Shown piece after piece: positions 1 through 5,094 of a stretch of DNA of 13,444 nucleotides; the first letter of the stretch is position 1, and each line of letters opens with the position of its first letter. Below the pieces are notes generated by a model, which worked only from the letters and a program-made list of their open reading frames with translations, had not been told where the DNA came from and did not search any database. Made by a program: the position numbers and the translations under genes. The stretch is taken from contig CAMZHY010000041.1 in NCBI GenBank assembly GCA_947307005.1, positions 1 to 13,444 on the forward strand, in the 5' to 3' direction. This stretch comes from an uncultured Planctomycetaceae bacterium. Lineage in GTDB: Bacteria > Planctomycetota > Planctomycetia > Pirellulales > Thermoguttaceae.

Positions 1-23
1 TCGGGGTTTCGCATATTAGCCAT
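1..23 (-). CDS. Start of a partial minus-strand gene running off the left edge
   Basis: An ATG at 23-21 on the minus strand opens a frame reading M-A-N-M-R-N-P before the window ends. It is preceded by a GGAG ribosome-binding site at 31-34 with a 7-nt spacer. A good sigma70-like promoter lies about 90 bp further upstream, and the terminator of the preceding phosphofructokinase gene separates the two units. Seven codons are too few to name a product. The call rests on the promoter, SD and start being correctly arranged, not on any protein similarity. Confidence 0.45.
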
Positions 24-38
24 GGCGCGGCTCCGGGA

Positions 39-73
39 CGGGAAACGCAAGCCGACGGCGGACGCGTTTCCCG
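39..73 (-). other. Leader stem-loop in front of the left-edge gene
   Basis: Positions 39-48 and 64-73 form a perfect 10-bp inverted repeat around a 15-nt loop. It lies between the predicted transcription start (near 109) and the start codon at 23, and ends five bases from the GGAG site at 31-34. As RNA it could affect access to the ribosome-binding site. There is no T-run after it in the minus direction, so it is not an intrinsic terminator. No known riboswitch class was recognised. Confidence 0.4.
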
Positions 74-115
74 AGCGTCGAAGGACGGGTTTCTTTCAAA
101 ACGTTAAGTCCGAAT

Positions 116-143
116 ATTATACCCCCGTTTCGACATGGGACAA
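116..143 (-). promoter_or_regulatory. Sigma70-like promoter for the left-edge gene
   Basis: On the minus strand a perfect TATAAT -10 box lies at 116-121. A TTGTCC -35-like box (4 of 6 consensus bases) lies at 138-143, with a 16-bp spacer. It sits just after the phosphofructokinase terminator and points to the left edge, giving a predicted leader of roughly 85 nt. Confidence 0.6.
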
Positions 144-162
144 GAAGGCGCGAGAAGCGCGT

Positions 163-201
163 AAAAAGGGCGGCGTCTCGTAGACGGAGACGTCGCCCTT
201 T
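163..201 (-). terminator. Intrinsic terminator of the phosphofructokinase gene
   Basis: Positions 165-179 and 187-201 pair over 15 bp (one G-T pair) around a 7-nt loop at 180-186. In the minus direction the stem runs into five T residues (A at 163-167 on the plus strand). It starts 34 bp after the stop codon of the gene at 235-1488 and precedes the next promoter. Confidence 0.85.
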
Positions 202-234
202 CGTGTAAACGTCCGACGATTCAGACGCGTCGAA

Positions 235-1488
235 TCAGAAGAGTTTGACGTAGTTCGGAAGCTCGCCGACAAGAGGTCGGAGATATTCGAGGCACGCGTC
301 GGTCACGTAGAGGTTTTCTTTGTCGATGAACTCGAGCGGCATAGGCTTCGCTTCGACGGCGACCGCGTCGAGGGGCGCGGTCTCGTACGTTACCGTATAC
401 GGCGCGTTCGACGCGCGGTTCATCGTGACCATGACGCCGCTCGTGCCCGCGAGCGCGAGTTCGACCGCCCGGCGACCGCAGTTCCACGCCTCTTGGATAT
501 CCGTCGCCGTCGTGCGATCCGCGCCGCACATCGGGAGCGATTCCGTGACTTGGAACTCGCCGCGAACCGTCGAGCCGTCCTTCTTCTTGAGGTTCTTGCT
601 CAGCATCTGGTGCAGCGCCACGGCGACGCTCGCGCCCGCCATCGCGCCAAGCTCTTGGTTCCCGAACTTGTCGACCGTCTTATCCTTTTTGATTTCTTTC
701 CCGTACGCGTCGAGCGAGCTGACGACGACGCCGTCCTTGTCGCGGATTCCTTCGCCGCAGACGACGCTCACGAACCCGAACTTATCGAGCGTTTCCTGCG
801 CCTTCGCGATGAAGCGGTCGAACTCAAAGGGGATCTCGGGGACGAGAATGATGTGCGGCGCGTCTTCCGCGTCTTTCTTAGCGAGCGCGGCGGCGGCGGG
901 AAGCCAGCCGGCGTCGCGTCCGATCGTCTGGAAGACGACGAACGAGTCGACCCGCTTCATATCGCGCGCGAGAACGCCCGCCTGCTTGACCGACAGCGCG
1001 ACGTAACGCGCCGCGGACGCGAAGCCCGGCGTGTGGTCCGTCGCGAAGAGGTCGTTGTCGACCGTCTTCGGAACGCCGACGCCGCGAAGGTCGTAGCCCT
1101 GCGATTTGCAGTATTTTTCGACGCGGCAGATCGTGTCCATCGTGTCGTTGCCCCCGGCGAGGAAGTAATAACGGATGTTATACTTCTTGAGCTGTTCCAG
1201 AATGATCGGGAAGTCGGCTTCCTGAACCTTATGACGGCAGCTTCCAAGAGCGCTGCCGGGCGTCGTCTTGAGACCTTCGACGACCTCGGGCGCGACTTCG
1301 CCAAAGTCGAGAATAAGGTCTTGCATAAAGCCTTCGATCCCGTACTTCATGCCGAAAACCTTGTCGATTTTAGAGTCGGCGTTCTTCTGACCAAGTTCGA
1401 AGCAGCCTTGAACGACTCCGCAAAGACTCGAATTAATTACGCTGGTGGGTCCGCCGCTTTGACCGACGATCGCATTGCCTTGAAACAT
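235..1488 (-). CDS. pfp: Diphosphate--fructose-6-phosphate 1-phosphotransferase (PPi-dependent phosphofructokinase)
   Basis: This 417-residue cytoplasmic enzyme of the phosphofructokinase A superfamily catalyses the reversible transfer of phosphate between PPi and fructose 6-phosphate in glycolysis/gluconeogenesis. The N-terminal phosphate-binding loop is G-Q-S-G-G-P at 9-14, followed by GGNDT (112-116), PKTVDNDL (140-147) and TIGRDAGWL (188-196). Two residues point to PPi rather than ATP as donor: Asp115, where ATP enzymes have Gly, and Lys141 in the PKT motif, where ATP enzymes have Gly. The start at 1488 is backed by AGGAGAG about 8 nt upstream. The gene has its own promoter and intrinsic terminator, so it can be transcribed alone, although it follows two genes on the same strand. 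The family call is firm; donor specificity is inferred from the two residues. Confidence 0.93.
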   Translation of the reverse strand: MFQGNAIVGQSGGPTSVINSSLCGVVQGCFELGQKNADSKIDKVFGMKYGIEGFMQDLILDFGEVAPEVVEGLKTTPGSALGSCRHKVQEADFPIILEQLKKYNIRYYFLAGGNDTMDTICRVEKYCKSQGYDLRGVGVPKTVDNDLFATDHTPGFASAARYVALSVKQAGVLARDMKRVDSFVVFQTIGRDAGWLPAAAALAKKDAEDAPHIILVPEIPFEFDRFIAKAQETLDKFGFVSVVCGEGIRDKDGVVVSSLDAYGKEIKKDKTVDKFGNQELGAMAGASVAVALHQMLSKNLKKKDGSTVRGEFQVTESLPMCGADRTTATDIQEAWNCGRRAVELALAGTSGVMVTMNRASNAPYTVTYETAPLDAVAVEAKPMPLEFIDKENLYVTDACLEYLRPLVGELPNYVKLF

Positions 1489-1516
1489 GGCGTTCTCTCC
1501 TGATGGTTATGACGTC

Positions 1517-1530
1517 GGCGCGTTCGCGCC
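1517..1530 (-). other. Compact GC hairpin in the pfp leader
   Basis: GGCGCG and CGCGCC form a 6-bp stem with a 2-nt gap, between the predicted pfp promoter and its ribosome-binding site. No T-run follows on either strand, so it is not a terminator. It would be part of the roughly 60-nt mRNA leader. Confidence 0.35.
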
Positions 1531-1551
1531 AAATAATCTCATGCTCAAATA

Positions 1552-1580
1552 ATGTTACGCGCGCCGTTCGCGTTTTGCAA
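1552..1580 (-). promoter_or_regulatory. Sigma70-like promoter of pfp
   Basis: On the minus strand TTGCAA (1575-1580) and TAACAT (1552-1557) are spaced by exactly 17 bp. The promoter lies in the 126-bp gap between the GATase1-like gene and pfp. A 7-bp inverted repeat (1560-1566 and 1582-1588) brackets the -35 element and could be an operator or only GC-rich coincidence. Confidence 0.55.
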
Positions 1581-1614
1581 GCGGCGCGATTCTAGAAGTA
1601 AACGATAAATCGCG

Positions 1615-2415
1615 TCAAAGCCGTCCGACCCAGCGAACGAGCTGTTCGAAGAACTTCGCGTAGTCGCAGCCGATTTCGACGAAAAGCCCTTCCCCGAGTT
1701 TTTCGGGCAGCTCTTGGAAGACGCGCGGGGTTCCCCAGTCGACCATGCCGCCGATCCAGTGCGGAGCGACGTCGGACGCAAACGCGGCGACCCGACCTTC
1801 GGCGACGTCGTCGACGACGAGGAAGGGCGTCGCGTCGAGGAGTTCGATCGCGACGTCGGAGGAATCGACGGGCGCCCCGACCGCCGCGACGGGCTGGCGC
1901 CACGTCGTTTTCGTGCGGTACCCTTGGAGGAGGACGGTCGCGCCCTCTTTCGCCTCAAACTGATTGTACCCGCCGACGCCCGGCGCCGTTTCCCACGGAA
2001 GTCCCGCGAGAACCGGATGATCCGCGACGGTCGGACGAAGGAGAACCGGCGAGGAGTAGTTGCGGCGGTCGTCCGCGCTCGCCATGACGACGGGGAGAAT
2101 CTCCTTCAACGGCGAGTTATGATATTCCCCGAGGCGCCCGAAGTAGCTTTCCCACCCTCCGAGCATGAGAAGCCCCGAGCCTTCGCGGACGGCGGCGACG
2201 ATATGCTCCATGTCGCCCGGTTTGAAAAGGGACGCTTGATAGTCGCTCACGACGTAAAGCGCGTAGCGACGCGACAGGAAGTCGTCGCCGGGCGCAATTC
2301 CCGAATCGACGCGGTCGAAGTCGATTCCGGCGTGGGTCAAGATTCCGCAGAGGTACGCGGCGGCGCGGGTCGCGTCGTCGTCTCCGAGGTAGCAGACTTT
2401 CTTTTCAAAGGTCAT
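1615..2415 (-). CDS. GATase1-like protein of the PF07090/COG5426 type (putative glutamine amidotransferase fold, no nucleophile)
   Basis: This 266-residue soluble protein has no signal peptide or membrane segment. Family features seen are an N-terminal Rossmann-like stretch, the central GLLMLGGWESYFG (81-93), the following PLKEILPV (102-109) with DDR (115-117), HPVLAGLPW (133-141) and the C-terminal SDVAPHW (214-220). This order matches the putative glutamine amidotransferase family related to ThuA-like proteins. The nucleophile position of true class I glutamine amidotransferases (GxCxG) reads GGWES, with no Cys, so glutaminase activity is unlikely; the role may be binding or sugar-related. 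AAGGAG sits 7 nt before the ATG. It follows the PIG-L deacetylase gene by 51 bp with no terminator seen, suggesting cotranscription. Substrate unknown. Confidence 0.75.
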   Translation of the reverse strand: MTFEKKVCYLGDDDATRAAAYLCGILTHAGIDFDRVDSGIAPGDDFLSRRYALYVVSDYQASLFKPGDMEHIVAAVREGSGLLMLGGWESYFGRLGEYHNSPLKEILPVVMASADDRRNYSSPVLLRPTVADHPVLAGLPWETAPGVGGYNQFEAKEGATVLLQGYRTKTTWRQPVAAVGAPVDSSDVAIELLDATPFLVVDDVAEGRVAAFASDVAPHWIGGMVDWGTPRVFQELPEKLGEGLFVEIGCDYAKFFEQLVRWVGRL

Positions 2416-2466
2416 ATTGAGGCTCCTTGCCGTCGCGAGCCGCGACGGTCGACGGCGGGGTTGGCG

Positions 2467-3309
2467 CTAGTTCTTAGCCGCGGCGGCGAAGAGGTCTTTG
2501 CAGCGCTGAGGCATGAAAATATCGAACTCCGCTTCGCGAATGAACTCTTCCGTCCCGTTTTCGCGCTGAATCTTGATCGTGAGGTCGATCTGCTTCTGAC
2601 TCTTGTACTGGAGAATGCCGTTGATTTTGCGCTCGAAGAGGTCTTCGGAAACGCGAACGCGAAGCTGCGGCGGCGTGATGAAGTTGCTGTACGTCGCGTA
2701 CTCGTAGATCGCGGGAATCTCGGGAATCGGCTCGCCAAGCTCCGGCCAGATCGACCCTTGCGCGTGGAAGATGCTGATCATCGCTTCCGAATTCGTGAAT
2801 TTATGGTCCGGATGCAGGTCGGTGATCGTCGGCACGAAGAGCCGGTTCGGACGCGTCTGGCGCAGAAGCCAAACGAGCGAGTTCGTCACGCCCGCGCCCC
2901 CCGCGATCGCCGGACCTTCGCCCGGCGCGCCCGTCGCGAAACGGCGTCCCGCCTGGAGATTCAAGGAGCCGTCGTCGTGATTCAGGAAGAAGAGATTCTC
3001 CTTCGGAAGTCCGAGCGCGGCGAACGACCCGGCGCACTCTTCGCGGCGCACGTCCGCGATCGTCTCGCGCTCTTCGGGCGTGCAGTACCCCATCTTGCCG
3101 TTCGTCACGACGCCCGCGAACGTCTTGATTCCGCAATGAAGCGACGCGATGAACGTCAATCCGCAGCCGCAGATAATGTCGTCGTCATGCGGCGAAAGGA
3201 AGAGCCAACGCTCCTCGTCCCCTTTCCAGTTCGGGAAGATATCGCCCGGATTAGCGGAAGAAAGAAGCCCCGTATCCGTTCGACGATCGAAAAAAACAGA
3301 AGACGCCAT
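2467..3309 (-). CDS. PIG-L/LmbE family deacetylase
   Basis: This 280-residue protein fits the zinc-dependent PIG-L family, which removes acetyl groups from N-acetylglucosamine-type sugars (MshB, BshB, DIM-type relatives). The metal/catalytic motif reads SPHDDDIICGCG at residues 39-50 instead of the usual SPHPDDE: His41, Asp43 and Asp44 are kept, while Pro becomes Asp and the usual Glu becomes Ile. The second motif LHPDHK (165-170) supplies the third zinc ligand, His169. VRREE at 87-91 is also typical. There is no signal peptide, so it should act in the cytoplasm. AAGGAA lies about 7 nt before the ATG. The neighbouring SIS isomerase and phosphofructokinase genes suggest an amino-sugar substrate, but the exact one cannot be told. 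Confidence 0.85.
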   Translation of the reverse strand: MASSVFFDRRTDTGLLSSANPGDIFPNWKGDEERWLFLSPHDDDIICGCGLTFIASLHCGIKTFAGVVTNGKMGYCTPEERETIADVRREECAGSFAALGLPKENLFFLNHDDGSLNLQAGRRFATGAPGEGPAIAGGAGVTNSLVWLLRQTRPNRLFVPTITDLHPDHKFTNSEAMISIFHAQGSIWPELGEPIPEIPAIYEYATYSNFITPPQLRVRVSEDLFERKINGILQYKSQKQIDLTIKIQRENGTEEFIREAEFDIFMPQRCKDLFAAAAKN

Positions 3310-3515
3310 AATGGAATTCCTTTGACAGAGTCCAAAACATACTACTTATCAATAACGCCAAGAGGAAAACGAACGCGCGTTCGCGCCCTCTCCATGGAGA
3401 ATAATTCCCAATTCACGACGGCGACTTCAAAGAGGTCGCCGCGCCTAAATCATATTTACACAATGTAAATTAAAAAACTCTAACTTGAAGTTAGTTAAGG
3501 CTAATACAAGGCCTT
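3310..3515. promoter_or_regulatory. Palindrome-rich gap upstream of the PIG-L gene
   Basis: This non-coding stretch between the SIS gene terminator and the PIG-L start holds five separate inverted repeats. They are a 14-bp perfect palindrome (3370-3383), a 12-bp perfect palindrome (3389-3400), a 9-bp stem with one G-T pair and an AAA loop (3420-3440), two 7-bp arms around CAA (3454-3470), and two 7-bp arms around one base (3480-3494). The last two are AT-rich and resemble operators. A TATGAT at 3448-3453 (minus strand) is a possible -10 box, but no convincing -35 was found, so the PIG-L promoter remains unassigned. Confidence 0.5.
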
Positions 3516-3554
3516 AAAAAACCGCCCCAGCCGTAAAAACGGTCTGGGGAGGTT
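3515..3554 (-). terminator. Intrinsic terminator of the SIS-domain gene
   Basis: Positions 3520-3534 and 3539-3554 pair (a CCCCAG core with one mismatch and one bulge) around an AAAA loop. In the minus direction they are followed by a run of T (A at 3516-3521 on the plus strand, partly within the stem base). It starts about 30 bp beyond the stop codon at 3583. Confidence 0.75.
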
Positions 3555-3582
3555 AAGGTCCTTAATTCGTCCGCGTTAAAAA

Positions 3583-4596
3583 TCAGCCTTCAAACTCGTT
3601 GCCGATTTTGCGCGCGCGTTCGGGCTTGTCCAAGTTGACGCCGAGCGCGACGCCGGTCTGGACGAGGATGTTCCAGCCCGCGACCAGCTGGAAGAACTGA
3701 CCGTAACCGCAGAGGCTCGGAATCTTGATCGTCGGGAAGATCGTGTCCTTCGTGGAGACGGCGATCACGTTGACGCCCGCGCGTCCCGCGATCAGTTCCT
3801 TAATCTTCTCGCATTCGCTCTCGAAAGGCTCGAGAAGAACGCACGTTTCGCCCTCGCGCATGACTTCTTCCACGCCGTGAAGGAGATAGGTGCCTTCGAG
3901 GAAATCGCTCTTCTTACGCGTGATCTCGTTCGTCTTGAGCGCGAGTTCTTCCGCGACGCCCGTGTTGCGCCCCGCGAAATAGAGAACCGGAGCTTCGGCG
4001 AGCGCCTTGACGATCGCGGGATCGTATTCCGTCTCCATGATCTCCTTCATGAGTTGGCCCGCCTCTTTTCCCTTCGTCATGCAAGGGCATTGCGTGATGT
4101 TCGCGAGAATCGCGCGATAGACGAGCGCCTGTTCGACAACGCTCTTCGTCGCGGCGACCGCGTCTTCTTTGCCGCAGGAAAGGAGGATCGTCTGATCCGT
4201 AACGTCGAAGATCTTCGTTCCGGCGTTCGCGGTGACGCCGACGAGCGCCTTGTGCCCGGCGTCTTTGAGCGTTTTGAGAAGCGAAACGACTTCCTTCGTC
4301 TGACCGCTGTTCGACGCGCCGCACACAACCCAGGAGCTCAGGTCGTATTCCGCCGCTTGGAAGCTGCCGTCGGTCGCCGCGTTAATCGCGAGTCCGCTGC
4401 GCAGAACGTCGTAGATGAAGTTTTTCGCGGGAAAAATGCGGCTCGAACCTTCGCCGGTGAGGAAAATTCGACCCGTCTTGAGAACGAGGTCCGCGATCGG
4501 CTTGCACTGATCAAAGTTGAAATTCGCGACGACGTCGGCCGTCTGAAGCATTTCCTTGACGAGCGCGAAATTGTATTTGGAATCGGTCAAATTCAT
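3583..4596 (-). CDS. Tandem SIS-domain sugar isomerase (GlmS isomerase-half/AgaS-like)
   Basis: This 337-residue cytoplasmic protein has two SIS (sugar isomerase) domains. Domain 1 (about 25-170) carries FLTGEGSSRIF (45-55), SNSGQTKE (95-102) and EDAVAATKS (144-152), matching the sugar-phosphate-binding loops of GlmS. Domain 2 (about 200-337) has GRNTGVAEELALKTNE (209-224), LLHG (238-241) and a C-tail PERARK (325-330). Glu224, His240 and Lys330 appear to match the GlmS catalytic Glu488, His504 and Lys603. The N-terminal Cys-dependent glutaminase domain of GlmS is absent, so deamination or isomerisation of an amino-sugar phosphate is more likely than synthesis. A longer frame exists upstream to 4674, but the start at 4596 has AGGAAG about 7 nt upstream. 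The gene has its own promoter and terminator. Confidence 0.82.
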   Translation of the reverse strand: MNLTDSKYNFALVKEMLQTADVVANFNFDQCKPIADLVLKTGRIFLTGEGSSRIFPAKNFIYDVLRSGLAINAATDGSFQAAEYDLSSWVVCGASNSGQTKEVVSLLKTLKDAGHKALVGVTANAGTKIFDVTDQTILLSCGKEDAVAATKSVVEQALVYRAILANITQCPCMTKGKEAGQLMKEIMETEYDPAIVKALAEAPVLYFAGRNTGVAEELALKTNEITRKKSDFLEGTYLLHGVEEVMREGETCVLLEPFESECEKIKELIAGRAGVNVIAVSTKDTIFPTIKIPSLCGYGQFFQLVAGWNILVQTGVALGVNLDKPERARKIGNEFEG

Positions 4597-4698
4597 GGGA
4601 GTCTTCCTGTTTTTCAACGCGAGTAACGACGCAGACCGACGCGAGCGAACGTCAAAACTTGACCGTCGCGCCAATCTCGCAATTAAGAACCTGCCTCT

Positions 4699-4727
4699 AT
4701 GATAACAACCGCGCTCTGTTGTTTCAA
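4699..4727 (-). promoter_or_regulatory. Sigma70-like promoter of the SIS-domain gene
   Basis: On the minus strand TTGAAA (4722-4727) and TATCAT (4699-4704) are spaced by exactly 17 bp, each one or two bases from consensus. The predicted transcript has a leader of roughly 95 nt before the start at 4596. Confidence 0.7.
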
Positions 4728-5094
4728 GCCTCGTCGTTCCTTATTTTCCGAATCAAAGATTTTCTTCTCGATTTATAAGGCGCAAGGAAGTATTCTATCT
4801 ATCCCAGTTTTACTAAGTTTTTTCTTTTAAAAAGAACTCGTTGGAAGACTTTAACAAAAACGCCGATTTTTTTAAAAAAAACGGCAAAGCGGTCTTTACG
4901 GAATCGATAGGAATTGGAATACTTCGCCCGTCGGAGGTTATAGCGCGGGGAAGGCTCGTCCTCTCGGACGGCGACGCGCGGAGGCGCAAAGATGGAACGC
5001 GCCCCGAATCGACGGCGTTTTGTCAGGAAGACGAAACAAAAAGACGCGACGCGCCTGCAAGAGCGCGCTCAGAACAAAGGATTGTGACTGCGTC
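4728..5094. promoter_or_regulatory. AT-rich divergent gap upstream of the autotransporter
   Basis: No gene is supported here. It holds two AT-rich inverted repeats: 4822-4836 (7-bp arms around one A) and 4862-4885 (GCCG, T-tract, A-tract, CGGC; one mismatch). The A/T tracts suggest bent DNA. Promoter signals for the plus-strand gene are weak; the best candidate is TTGGAA (4916-4921) with TTATAG (4940-4945) at an 18-bp spacing. An open frame running through 4841-5161 starts with TTG, has no SD, and overlaps the autotransporter start, so it is not taken as a gene. Confidence 0.4.

Noticed and set aside
493..1503. Plus-strand open frame of 336 codons antisense to pfp
   Set aside because: Composition is Arg/Asp/Val-rich without motifs; the minus-strand frame carries all phosphofructokinase motifs, an SD, a promoter and a terminator.
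1714..3468. Very long plus-strand open frame (584 codons) antisense to the GATase1-like and PIG-L genes
   Set aside because: It is Arg/Glu/Asp-rich with no recognisable domain, spans two well-supported genes and the gap between them, and is explained by the GC-rich third codon positions of the minus-strand genes.
4597..4674. N-terminal extension of the SIS protein by 26 codons
   Set aside because: Arg/Ser-rich with no SD at 4674; the ATG at 4596 has AGGAAG at the right distance.
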